A stretch of DNA of 64,000 nt, taken from contig BSBK01006031.1 in NCBI GenBank assembly GCA_027943335.1, forward strand, positions 624,001 through 688,000. Direction: 5' to 3'. A model generated the notes under the pieces. The model was not told the DNA's origin and did not search any database. It worked only from the letters and a program-made list of their open reading frames with translations. Numbering within the stretch: the stretch's first letter is position 1; every line of letters starts with the position of its first letter. This document shows positions 11,749-22,721 of this stretch, in pieces. Source of the DNA: Chamaecyparis obtusa. Its lineage: Eukaryota > Streptophyta > Pinopsida > Cupressales > Cupressaceae. Both the position numbers and the translations under genes were made by a program.

Positions 11749-12801
11749 TGCAACTCTGGCCTGGCCTTCATTTCTCTTGTTTGTTCTTCTTTGGCGTTGA
11801 GGACATTCAAATGCCCTATGACCTTCTTCTCCACAGTGAAAACATGTTCCACGGAAGCCACCTCTTCCAGATCCTTGTCCTCTTCCTCTTCCTCTCTGAT
11901 CTCTATTATTCTGATCCTGGAAGCGATTGGAATTATTTCCTCGCTGATTCTGACTGCTATTGGCCTCATCCTTCTTTTTCGGATGATCATTTCGACCGCC
12001 ATATGACTGTCCACCAGATTGTCCACCGTGACCTCTTCCGTTTTGTCTGCTCTCAAACTTCTTGTTCAACTTTTCCTCTACTTTTAGGGCAAACTGGTAT
12101 GCCTCTTCAATACTGTTCATTCAAACCAGATTTAGCTCCTCCTGAATGCTCAGCCTCAACCCATTAAGGTAACGAGCAACTTTCTCCTTATCAGCTTCTG
12201 CATGGCCCGTTCTGATGAGGAGTCGATAGAACTCCTCTGTATACTCCTGAACAGATCTTCCTGCTTGCTTCAAACTTTGCATTTTCTTTAGTGGGTCAAG
12301 CTCATAATCAACAGGAATGAACTGTCACTTCAATTTATCCACCATCTGATCCCATCTTGTGATTTTATCTTTCCCTCTTCTATTTCACTCTAATTGAACC
12401 TCTTGCCACCAGATCTTCGCGTGACCTTTTAGTCTGGCCTTTGCAAATTTGACCCTATCAGGATCCTCAACATCTTCATACTCAAAATATTCCTCACATT
12501 CATTGATCTAGTCGATCAATTCTTCTGGGTTAAGATTCCCTGAAAATGTAAGAACCTCTATCTTAGGTCTCTTCCCGATCTTGGAAAGGGCTCGAAAAAG
12601 CCTTTCTTCTTCTGGGTTCGGAAGTTCGCCTTCTCCTTCCTGATCAAAATTTTCTTCCGCTTCATCATCACTTTCTTCTCTTACATTAAGATTCATTCCT
12701 CTACGAATCTCTTCTTGCAATGCTCGCACTTGTCTCTGCAACTCTCTAACCTCAGGTGTCACAACACCAGCCCTTCTGCCACGTTCTCTTGGTGGAGGCA
12801 T
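11749..12801 (-). pseudogene. Chromovirus copy 2: gag
   Basis: The start is the Met of MPPPRER at 12801. The N-terminal part is open to about 12508. The zinc knuckle is canonical here (CFHCGEEGHRAFEC), so the Cys-to-Tyr change in copy 1 is copy-specific. The two TGA codons at 12385-12387 and 12325-12327 match the copy 1 stops one period away. Confidence 0.88.
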
Positions 12802-12889
12802 TTTCACGATGCACGCTGAAACCCTAACCACAGTCCTGGTGCAAACTGCCTCACAGTTGGCGATCTGTTTACACACTCAGGAACTCCTG

Positions 12890-12900
12890 CTTTGATACCA
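12890..12900 (-). promoter_or_regulatory. Primer binding site, copy 2
   Basis: The minus strand reads TGGTATCAAAG, one mismatch from the copy 1 site, two bases from the LTR end at 12903. Confidence 0.82.
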
Positions 12901-12902
12901 CT

Positions 12903-13760
12903 TGATGAAGGGTGCTCCCCTTAATACCACAAACACATAATAGAAAATAGAGAAACAACAACAATATGCAAGAACAGAAAATTGGCTTCTTATTATCTCC
13001 ACAAATGTGGAATTACAAACTTTCAGAATTACAATATGCAAGCCACATGGGCATTCCCTTACAATATTCTGTAGGACAAAGCCTCGAATTATTACCCAGA
13101 TCTACTACCCAGAACTATTCTGGACTACCTAAGACAATAATACAGCCTTCCTTATATAGGCAATTTTTCCACCGCCTGGGAAGGTTCCAGAATTTTAGCC
13201 AATAAGGCCGACCAAACTTAGAATTATTTTATTTTACATTTTATTACATCATAGTCAGCTCAAGATGACCTTTGAAACCCAAACAGAAATTTTGAAGAAA
13301 ATTATTTTCTGCCATTTCAGGTGGCCCAACTTCCGAAGACCATAAGTCATCACCAGTTGACCCGGTCGGCTATTACAACCCCATTTCAGAAATGCCACGA
13401 AGCGCTCTACAAGCTTGACCCACGCTAGCGCCCGTCACCCAAATTTTTGACCTCATCCGGGGCCTCTAAAGCCTTCAAAACTGAGTTCAAAGTTTCTGTA
13501 CCCTGCTGCCAATACCAAAAATCTTCAATATCTTCCAATATACACTTGATCTGGAAATGAAACTTTACTGGCAGACTTATATGACCAAAATGAACCTCCA
13601 AGAAAGAAATCAGATCATTCTGAGCGGATACAAAAATTACCAAAAATAGTAACTTTCCATAAATAGCAGCTCTGCACAAAATAGCCCTTATTGAATATAA
13701 AAACAGAAATATTTTTGGGTGATGAAAGATTGCTCTTACACCCAGGATGCTCCTGCATCA
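12903..13760 (-). repeat. Chromovirus array LTR 3 (5' LTR of copy 2)
   Basis: 858 bp, intact TGATG...CATCA ends, followed directly by TAAAG and Helitron helicase sequence. Confidence 0.92.
13151..13160 (-). promoter_or_regulatory. TATA box of LTR 3
   Basis: CCTATATAAG on the minus strand at the same LTR offset as in the other two. In the array this is the 5'-most promoter. Confidence 0.6.
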
Positions 13761-13765
13761 TAAAG
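13761..13765. repeat. Target site duplication TAAAG, right copy
   Basis: Matches 1880-1884. Removing one copy plus the array joins the Helitron helicase in frame. Confidence 0.9.
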
Positions 13766-15787
13766 TTAGTCCTTGTTGCTCTATGGTTCCAATATCAATT
13801 GTTTCTCTTACAAGTGACAAACCGTGTGATTTGTGTATTGTGAAACCCATGACATACACAGAGGAATTTGATGGTGGCAACCACTTTTAATTGGTGTGAT
13901 AGAAATATTTTTGGGATTAGTATCATTTCAAGCTAGACCAATGTAGTTAAAAAAATTTAACCACAACTATCAATGGTAGTTGAGGAGGATTTTCACTATC
14001 GTTATATACAATAGCTTTGATTTCTCCTATAGCACCACTAACCAACCCTGTCTGGACACATAAATTACAGCATAGCATAAATCATTTCCCTATACATAAA
14101 AGAATGTGAGATTGTGGTTGTTCTTCATCTACATTCAAACTTTCAAAATCTTTTTGTTGTTCTACTATTGAAAGAGCCATAGGTTGATGTAGAGATAATA
14201 ACATTTTATTATTATGAAGAGCCACCATTTCATTTGTTACAAAGAGGTGTACTTTAGAATGAAATTATTCTTGTTCCTCTTTACTAAAATCAGTACTTTT
14301 TCGTGACATGAGTAGAGTCCAATCTTCAATTTTTGGTTATGCATTTCTTAGATTTGTAAGAAGAGAACAAAATTGTACCTGAACATCTGTGTTACCAATT
14401 TGGTGAAATTTTTCTTCGAAAGTGATTACTTTTCTGAATGACTGCCATAAATGTCCACCATATAAATTTGAAGCATACATCAGAATATCTTTAACTGGAG
14501 GAAGATGACCCAAATCACCAAAGAGAATCATTGAACGACCTCTAAAAGGAATGGGGTTGCTATTTGGAAATGCTTCTCTCAATCTCATATCAATTCTTTC
14601 AAATAATTTAGGACCAATAAAACTCATTTAATCTATTATGATGTATTGAACATAATACAGTTTTTCCTATAATTTTGCCAGTTGTTGACCTTGTAATTGT
14701 ACCATTTCTTTGATAGGAATATGTAAAACTGAATGAATTGTAGATGCCTTGATGTTAAATTCTACAAATCCTATTGGTGCAAGAAGTACAACAACTGATT
14801 GTCCATTGGGTGCTAATTGAGTGAGACTAGCTTTTATTTGAGCTATCGGATGCGATTTGCCAGTTCTAGCAGTGCCTTGTAAAATTAGCTATAATGGTTG
14901 TTTTATAATAGTTTTTTTGCTATGTGATATAATGATATCATATGCTTTTTGTTTTTGGAAAAACAATTTATAAATTTTTTTTTGATGCATAACTAGATTC
15001 TCTTGAAATATTTCTTGATTTCATTGAATGAAATTTGTAGCTGTAGCTTTTTGTAAAGGAGTAATATTATTTTAGAACCAATTGTTTACTGAGTCAAATT
15101 ATCGATATCCAAGTATGTCTAAATAATTTAAATGTATAGCATGCCTATATATAAACTAGCTAAAACTTGCCATTCATCTGGTATACTATCTTGCATTGCA
15201 TTTGGATCTTTTGTAGGACTTGTAGGATCATTTACTTCTTATGTATCTGAATATGTTCTACATACATGCCATGCTTCATATGATGATGAAAAACATTTCC
15301 ATTGTTCTATTATTCCTTCATTTGAATCTGCAAATTCTATTTCAATATTGTGGAATACTTTGTATAACAAAAGTTCACTCTAGCAAAAATTTGGATAAGA
15401 AATGTCTTCTCTAGAAGGAATACTAATAAATATAGGTGAGACTCTAACTATACAAGGTGATTTTCTTTGTTTCCATTTGTCTTACTTTTGGGTAGCTCTA
15501 AATGTCCATCTTTGGGTTATGTCAATAAGACAAAACATTTCTAAACTTGCTGGGCATGCCATATAATTATTAATCTGGTTATGGCATAAGCTTGTTGGCA
15601 TGTCTGATATAGGTAGGTGTTGAAGATTTTTTTGGTTCACATTTAAAGATACAAATTGTGTACTGCAGAGGGATAAGGGAATCTTTTGTAGAAGATGATA
15701 GGTTTCTTGGGCGCCTATATCATGGTCAACAAGATTTTTAAGAAGCATTTTCTGAAGTGCAGCTGGAGCAGGCATTGTACCATTCAA
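13766..15787 (-). pseudogene. Helitron PIF1-type helicase, main part
   Basis: On the minus strand the linker (DIGAQETYHLLQKIPL) leads to a Walker A box GTARTGKS at 14853-14876, then Walker B YIIID followed by a TAA (14628-14630) where Glu is expected, then MSFIGPKLFERIDMRLREAF and GDLGHLPPVKD. The later section has NLCVQTGLVSGAIGEIKAIV, a frameshifted ITPI stretch, and FTIHKSHGLSLVRETIDIG next to 13761. These are PIF1 helicase motifs in order. The helicase would unwind DNA during rolling-circle transposition. Multiple stops, the Walker B nonsense codon and the retrotransposon array make it dead. Confidence 0.87.
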
Positions 15788-15799
15788 ACTTTAAGATAT

Positions 15800-17557
15800 T
15801 CTACTTAACATTGCATGATATGTTTCTGATTTTTGTTCTACTTTTGCTGCATACTTTTCTATATACTTGATAACTGCATCAATTGAAAGAGCAGGTTGAC
15901 AATCTCTATTACCTCTCTATATCAAGAGCATCTATATGTTATGTAAGTTTAGCTGATCATCATTGCGTGTTTCTTTATGTTTAGGTTCTGCTTTATCTAT
16001 ACGTGTTAATGCAGATTTTTCTTCTATTGTCCATGGAGCTTTATAACGGCATGAAATAGCATCACCTTTTCTTCTTAAACATGTCTGTAGAGAGCATTTT
16101 ATGTGTCATTGTACATGATTAATCAAATCACTATAATCTGAAGCCACATCTGTTGCATATATCATCTCTATAATCATTAGACAAGGATCATGAAGAGATT
16201 TGGAAAGAAGCCCTTGATTTCTTTGTTGAATGCTTTATGGATTCCATGCTGATACATATTGATCTATGTAATCTAAAGCTCTCTGCCCTGATAGATCATT
16301 ATTCCATTCTAATTTTCTAATATCAGGTGCATTTGGCAACCAGACAAATCCATGAATATGTGGAGAACCTCTACTTTTCCATTCAAACCTGATATAAATT
16401 TAAGTGAGTAAATCATATTATTAAAAAAAGAAAAAGTTGTAAATGGAGAGAGGGATAATCAAAATGGACTCTTATTTTTTTTATTGAATAACATTTTAAA
16501 TAGATTATTTACTTGTACCAATAGTCAGTTGCACCAAGTAATTTCTCCAAGACTTGCTCTCGAAATGCGGTGAATCTATGATGCATATATATAGCTGTCA
16601 AATGAGGATTTTCAATAATATTTTGTATTCACCATCTTGTAGCCATTGATGGATTGTTGGCATGCTAGATGGCATGATATTGTGTAAATCAGGCCATTTG
16701 GTATCTGCAGCACTTAGGGTAAAGAAAAGTGTAGGACAACCAATCTGAATAACCATGTCTATCAAGTTTTCTCTTCATTGATTGGAAAAAGGTCTAGTTC
16801 CACATACATAAGAGCCAAATCTCATCAATTGATCTGCCAATGTATCACCAAGTACATCCTGTAGCTTTTGACGAAGATCTACAATTGTTACAAGTAAAGA
16901 TCCATCTAATTGTTTGTGAACAAACATAGATGTTGTGTCTTGGCTTCGATGACACATAATAATATTTAATATAAAATATTTCAATCTTAAGTGCTGCCCA
17001 AATCTATTATCATAGTGTTGTAGAAGGTGAAGAGCATAATCATGGAATTTCACTTCTCTGATACGTGGTTGTTTGAATACAGCAATTCCATTCGGAAACA
17101 AAGTTGGAAATGCCATCAAAAATAAACCTTCAGTTGTGTATTCATTAATAGGAGAAGGTGAGTTAGGAGGCCATGCAATAGATTATGTTGTCTGACCTTT
17201 ACCTAAATGCAATAAAGACCGTATTTCTTCTATTTCTCTACGTGGAGCGGGTAGATTACAAATAAACGAGTTGTTAAATTCTAGGCTCTGATCAAACTCA
17301 TTTTCTTCTATCCCATCTAACATAGATGATTTATGTTCAATAGGATGACTATTTTCCACTCCATTAAAAATTAGGTGTGAAATATCAGTACATTGTAAAG
17401 GCAATGATGCTAATGCATTTTCATCTATTTGTACATCCCTATAGTATGGGTCATTCAATGTTTTATATTTCAATGCTTCATAAACATGAGATCTGCTAAC
17501 ATAAAAGCTATATTTTTTATTTCCTATACTCTCTCTATTAACAATGATTATATCCAA
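15800..17557 (-). pseudogene. Helitron Rep (HUH nuclease) region
   Basis: Upstream N-terminal part (17557-17183), then MAFPTLFPNGIA...RIREVKFHDYALHLL (17119-16775), typical of the Helitron-like N domain. The HUH motif reads GSPHIHGFVWL with HIH at 16351-16360. The two-tyrosine motif YIEKYAAK is at about 15843-15868, so both catalytic elements are still legible. LQTCLRRKG and SCRYKAPW between them are typical of Helitron Rep. A spliceosomal intron interrupts it at 16389-16512. Stops occur near 17182, 16773, 16250 and 16110. Rep would nick and rejoin DNA at the element ends. Confidence 0.88.
16389..16512 (-). other. GT-AG intron in Helitron Rep
   Basis: The minus-strand donor is TACAA|GTAAATAA and the acceptor is TTATATCAG|GTTTGAATGG. 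Joining the flanks gives D-Y-W-Y-K-F-E-W just before the HUH motif, the expected continuous Helitron sequence. At 124 bp and AT-rich it is a normal plant intron. Confidence 0.8.
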
Positions 17558-17612
17558 TGCATCTATTCATCTTGGCAACAATGATGTGATAGTGGAAATA
17601 CTTTGAGGATTT

Positions 17613-17658
17613 TTATGGGAAGTCTGTTAAGAATTAATAGCCATTTAAAGCATCTGAT
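17613..17658 (-). repeat. 46-bp LINE-derived fragment
   Basis: This 46-bp stretch matches 26961-27006 in LINE 1 with one mismatch. There it encodes part of the zinc-binding reverse-transcriptase C-terminal region (CFKWLLILNRLPI on the minus strand). Here it sits in the spacer upstream of Rep with no other LINE sequence around it. Confidence 0.8.
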
Positions 17659-18069
17659 GCATATATAATCTTACATGTTTTTTTGAACCCAAATCCAACC
17701 CCTTTTCAAAATTTTGTTAAACTTGTGAATCGGTTCTTCGAACCTGAACTGCGAACCAAACTCAAACCAGTAACTTAGGTTTAGATAATTAGATCAAATA
17801 CAAAGTCAGAAGCATAGAGATCATCCAAAAGTTGTTTGATGAACCAAGTAAGTGAAATAAGTTATATGTATACCAATTCCTTGTTACTGAGATATGCAAA
17901 TGTAATCTAAAAATAATCATGGTAAATATGGAAATATCGATTCTTTAGAAAATATATTACACAAAAAATTGAACAACATAACATTGACATGACACAGTTT
18001 ATTGTCAAATATACATATATATACAAACATATGATTACATGTGTTCAATATTATAAGTAAACTACTATC
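17659..18069. other. Helitron inter-gene spacer
   Basis: AT-rich spacer between the RPA1-like pseudogene and Rep. No reading frame or element terminus is recognised in it. Confidence 0.5.
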
Positions 18070-19822
18070 TTAAGAAATCTTCAAAGCGAGAACAATTATG
18101 CTTTGAGTTTCTTGTCTGCCAAAAGTAGATTTTTTGATACTTAGATCAAAGACAAACTCAAAACCATAAAAATTATCCAAAACTTGTTTGTCTGCATCGG
18201 GTTCAGCAAACAGCAGCTGAAAATCTTCTACATCCACACCTAATAAAGCACTTGCAGGGCCTTCAAAGGCAGTAACATTGTGAAGTTCGCCTAATGGATT
18301 TTGCAAATCCATATTAAGCATGTAACTAAAATTACATATTGGAATATGAACACAAAATTTACGACATTCATATTTCCTAGTATGATTATGAAAAAGTTTT
18401 TTTTGACATTTTTTTCCATCAATGATTCGTGGACATGAAAGATAATAAAAGTTATCCACATCAATTCTACAAATTTGTGTCATTATGCAAACAGGAATCA
18501 TGGAATGGAAGTCTTTTGTACAGATGGTAGACATTGTCTGTTGATTTGTAAATCTGGCAAGTATTGTTGTCTCTTTAGTCAGAGAAATAGAAGATTGATC
18601 TTCTCCTATTCCTGCAGACCATGTCAATAGAACAACAGCCTTAGTTAAAATTGGATTGATAAGAACATTGGTTGAAAAATAGTATCCAATGACTTACCAG
18701 ACTATGAAAGAAAATGAGAAGATTTAATTAAAACAACAATTGTTTTACATTCCCTCAACAAATTCAGAATTTGTTGTCCTTCATTCTCACAATGATGTCA
18801 CTATAGAGTCACTTCAATAGAGTAGCTAGAGATATCTTTGATATGCATATTACATTTTTTTATTTCTGTACCATTTTTATTTCTAATGGTACTTGATCTA
18901 TTGATAGAAACAACAATTCCAATCGCATCTACTAGTGAATTAATAGGAAAAGTGTCAAGAGATTCAATACTCTTTATATGGAAATCATGTTCAGGAACTG
19001 CAGACTGAACACATGTGGAAGGTATGATTCTTGAAGAACTCTGAAGGACTATTTCATAGGGATTGGTTGAACTATTGAATTTTATATTTGCAATTTTTAC
19101 AAAACCATTAGAAATCAAATAAAGACTATTTGATTGAATAATTTCAAAAAAATTATCAACCAATTCATTGAAACAAGTTATATTAATACCAGTTCCTTCT
19201 TTGTCTATGAAGTCAAATCTGAATACTTTACCCTCTTTAGACATTTTTGGGAAACAATGGAAAGGTGATTTTTTTATAGCACGACCCTCAATAGTCCATA
19301 ACTTGTGGTATGGGTTGAGCAGTTTTATGCCAATTGTGTTACATGAAGAAGCATCTAAAACTCCATGACTGCTAGACAATGCTATCTATTTAGTACCTTG
19401 TACTATAGGTACTGGACACCCAATAATTTCTCCATGATTTGACATTATATCCAAATTATCATTTAGGATATAAGTAGAAACAAAATAGAGATTAAATAAA
19501 GTTTTATAATTGAATTTTCATAACTACAATAAAATATAATAAAATAATTGGCATACATGTAATTATGGAGTTTCTTGCAAGAGTATTCTTTGATGCAAAC
19601 AATGGAACCTTTAACTAAAGCTTCCTCCACTACAAGGGTGTTAAATTGTTTCGTCAAAAGGGACAAGTGTGTATGCACATCATCAGAAAGTTCTAGATGA
19701 TATTTTATACTCACAATATGCCATTGTTCAATAGAATGTAATGATAGAATTTGAAAACATGGTTCTTTGATGGAAATACCATCCAATATTTGACTAGTTG
19801 CTCCTTTTGTTAATAAGGCCAT
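18070..19822 (-). pseudogene. RPA1 (replication protein A large subunit)-like gene in Helitron
   Basis: Minus-strand domains in order: N-terminal RPA fold starting MALLTKGATSQILDG at 19822; a linker with EIIGCPVPIVQ; DNA-binding domain A (LNPYHKLWTIEGRAIKKS ... YLISNGFVKIAN); domain B (SLVDAIGIVVSI ... SIEVTL, then stop codons and NEGQQILNLLREC); and zinc-binding domain C with Cys spacing C-x8-C-x13-C-x3-C (plant RPA1 normally has x2 last) followed by VTAFEGPASALLGVDVEDFQ. RPA coats single-stranded DNA, a plausible aid to Helitron strand displacement. Broken by a TAG in the linker, TAG-TGA in domain B and a frameshift after GKSLDTI. At least one intron is likely after the first exon near 19560. 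Confidence 0.85.
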
Positions 19823-20343
19823 TTTTGTTACCTATTTAATGGCAGATAGTATGATATGAGTAATCAAAAGTATATCATAAACATATACACTATATTTCTC
19901 ACTGATGCATTATTGAAAAAAAATTGTACATATCATTTTTTGATACAAATAATTTGTCCGATGTTCAAATCTAAGAAATGAACAAAATGCACAACCCAAA
20001 AAACATAACTTAAAACAACCTATGATAACAATGCCTCTATAATGATGAACTTGAAATGTCTTGATGGTTAGGTGAATGTATATATTGAAATCTTTATAAA
20101 CATTTCTGTAAAATATGTTACTAGTTCAGAAAATATTAGTAGAACAGTTCTTATATAGGGTATAACGACGATCAATGAAGGCGGTCATCTTGAACAGGAA
20201 AACAAAAAAACTGTTACCAACCAAACCATTTAACATTGAATGCAATTTAATGCATTTGCAACAACTCTTAGGTATACAAGGAAAAACTGCAAATATAGCG
20301 AGGACATGTAGTAATTGAGTAGCAATAAATAGTCGTTTAGAAT
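19823..20343. other. AT-rich DNA, no gene seen
   Basis: Upstream of the RPA1-like gene; the Helitron 5' end may lie here but no clear TC terminus could be assigned. Confidence 0.45.
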
Positions 20344-20500
20344 CATTAAATGGTTACTTATGTCGATATCAAAAAGTCTTAGATATTTAAACATAACAAA
20401 TACCGCAATACATATTGAAAAAAAAATTATTCATAGATTATTAAAAAGATCATTTTAATTTTTTTGCACTATAAACCATTATGAAAAAGTATGCCTACAT
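20344..20500. repeat. Direct repeat copy 1 (about 157 bp)
   Basis: Highly similar to 20789-20946, sharing cgatatcaaaaagtcttaga and the flanking sequence on both sides. No coding content. Confidence 0.8.
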
Positions 20501-20788
20501 ATATTGACAAAATTATTTTTTAATTAAATATTATTTCCATGTATGAACATTGATGATATTTGTGAAAAACATGTATTTTTTGTGATTTTATATTATTGGT
20601 GGAAAATGAAAGTAGATTTTTATTTGTTTTCCTGCAAATCAATATGAACAAACTTCAAATGAATAAATAGAATAAATTAAAATTAATCAAGAATATGAAA
20701 AAAATTTAATTTAAAAATTGTAAATATACTTATAGGAATAAATATATTTTAATTTGTTTAAATGTAAATATGAAAAACTAATAATAAT

Positions 20789-20946
20789 CATGAAATGCCT
20801 ATTTACGTCGATATCAAAAAGTCTTAGATATTTAAACATAACAAATACTGGAATACATATTGAAAAAAAAAATTATTCACGGATTAAAAAAAAATCATTT
20901 TAATTTTTTTGCATTGTAAACCATTATGAAAAAGTACGCTTGCATA
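20789..20946. repeat. Direct repeat copy 2 (about 158 bp)
   Basis: Matches 20344-20500 with about a dozen substitutions and small gaps in A/T runs. The 290 bp between the copies is AT-rich and shows nothing recognisable. Confidence 0.8.
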
Positions 20947-21488
20947 TATTACGAAGTAGAACATGTCTTCAGATCAATCTAGAAGTATTAATTTTTAATG
21001 TGTACAATTATATTTATCGTAATATTTTACCTATGGTTGTTGATAGATATTAAATGGCAATAAATTCAAAAAGGAATGTGTATGGTATTAGCTTTCTTCT
21101 TATAATTTTTATAATAGCCAACGACTACAATGAATAATTTACATGTTGATCCTTTTGTTTATATATATAACTTGTCAATGTCGCATATAGTAGTGATCTG
21201 CATATATATCTGATGATGAAAAACATTGCATTCAAAATAAATATTTTACTGTTTACAAGTTGGAAGAGTAATAATTTTTAAAATCATGGACATTACTCAT
21301 CCGATTTATATGATATTCATTTCTAATCACAATTTTTCATTTTAAGGTGTTTTCCTTATTCACCACTAAACAAAAGCGGGTTCGAAAGTTTTAAATACTA
21401 AATTCGGTGCTATTTCATTAAAAATTGTGACATAGTTAAGGGAAAAATGTTATTTTGCACCAGTTATTGGTGAAGTTTGAAACTGGGT
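20947..21488. other. AT-rich DNA, no gene seen
   Basis: No feature recognised on either strand. Confidence 0.5.
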
Positions 21489-22115
21489 CATCGATCTTTT
21501 GTACAACATAATCTAATAGATAGCACATGTTCGCAAGGAATAATCAATTTTTGTGTGAACATACAACAGTCATTCGTACAAGATGCATCGATGATGAACC
21601 TTGCATCGTAGTACTGATGCCCTAGTTGACAGCTTCGATGGAATACAACTGTTAGATGCTCCATCTACCAGTATAAACATATTATTTCCTTTTCCATAGT
21701 CGACATAAAGCAAGACATCGTGGCCTTGATAATAAATCAATGGTCACCGCATGATCGCAAGGGTTTCTAAGATTCTTAGCGGAGACACAACAATCATTAG
21801 AATCCATCGATCTTTTGTAGAACATAATCTAACAGATGGCACATGTTCACAAGGAATAATCAGATTCTCTATGAACATACGACAGTCGTTCATTGAAGAT
21901 GCATCGACGATGAACCTTGCATCGTAGTATCGATGACCAAGTTGACAGCTTTGATAGAATACAACCGTTAGATGCTCCATCTAACAATGAATATTATTTC
22001 CTTTTACATAGTCAACATAAAGGAAGACATCATGGCATTGATAATAGATCAATGGTTACCACATGATCGGAAGGGTTGCTGAGATTCTTAGTGGAGGCAT
22101 GACAATCGTTAGATT
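21489..22115. repeat. 316-bp tandem duplication (2 copies)
   Basis: Unit 1 is 21489-21804 and unit 2 is 21805 to about 22115, both opening with catcgatcttttgta. They differ by scattered substitutions, many of them transitions. On the minus strand both copies keep a similar frame (EHLTVVF...SCQLGH...YYDARFI) of about 60 codons ending near TKDR. The peptide is not one I recognise, and other parts of the unit contain stops, so coding is doubtful. Confidence 0.85.
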
Positions 22116-22721
22116 TGTCATTCACTGTTGATCCCATAAATTACTAGTTCCTGTGACAGCTGCCACATTATCAATCGACGCAAGTGCTTACCTATCATTT
22201 AGCCATTCTCCTCCCATTTGTGATATGTTTGTGATTTAAGAAATTTACATCACATCTCTAAATTTATCCTTCACCATTGTGTTAAACTACCATACATTAG
22301 GAACGAAGTACCACTTTTGATGAATGTGTTAGGGCTGCAAAAAGGTAAAATAGACAACAATGATCAAATAGGCAATGAGTGTCTTGTAAACCATGAACCT
22401 AACTTCAGTTCTTGATGAGTTAAATCATAACCTTGCAGCCTGTTCACATAGCACAAATGTTAAATTTTATGGTCTTTTCAAAATCCGTGGATGATCCTAA
22501 TCATTTCAATCATCTCGCATGCGTATAGAATGACGATCATAGATTAGTTTAACCCAGGGGGATGGGTTTCATATAAGAAACACCTTTGGCGTAATTATCT
22601 GACTGAACAGAGTTCACCTTCCCCATACAAATGACTTTTCAATGTCACTATTAAAACCACAATGTGAAAGCCAAGAGCATCAATTAACTAGTAAAACTAA
22701 TAATGCCCAAAATTTTAGGCC
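22116..22721. other. No gene seen
   Basis: No recognisable coding sequence or repeat. GC content is somewhat higher than in the flanks. Confidence 0.5.

Larger units (their letters stand above)
1885..13760 (-). mobile_element. Tandem Ty3/gypsy chromovirus array (LTR-int-LTR-int-LTR)
   Basis: Three LTRs of exactly 858 bp (1885-2742, 7394-8251, 12903-13760) alternate with two interiors of exactly 4651 bp (2743-7393, 8252-12902), all in minus orientation with a 5509-bp period. LTRs start TGATG and end CATCA (minus strand), with a degenerate TGATG at the inner LTR. One 5-bp duplication (TAAAG) brackets the whole array. Domain order is gag, protease, RT, RNase H, integrase, chromodomain, which places it in the chromovirus branch of Ty3/gypsy. 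The middle LTR is shared. Both interiors are dead through nonsense codons. The likeliest origin is one insertion followed by unequal recombination between LTRs. A canonical polypurine tract is not obvious next to the 3' LTR. Confidence 0.93.
13761..19822 (-). mobile_element. Old autonomous-type Helitron (main part)
   Basis: Minus-strand order is an RPA1-like gene (19822-18070), then Rep (17557 to about 15800), then PIF1 helicase (15787 to 13761, continuing at 1884-1731). Rep plus helicase defines Helitrons, and plant Helitrons are known to carry RPA-like genes. Every reading frame has stops or frameshifts, so it is inactive. Terminal signals (5' TC and 3' hairpin with CTRR) could not be placed; the ends lie left of 1731 and right of 19822. 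Confidence 0.85.

Noticed and set aside
1885..13760. Two separate chromovirus insertions side by side
   Set aside because: Only one pair of target duplications, a shared middle LTR and shared nonsense codons argue for one insertion plus recombination.
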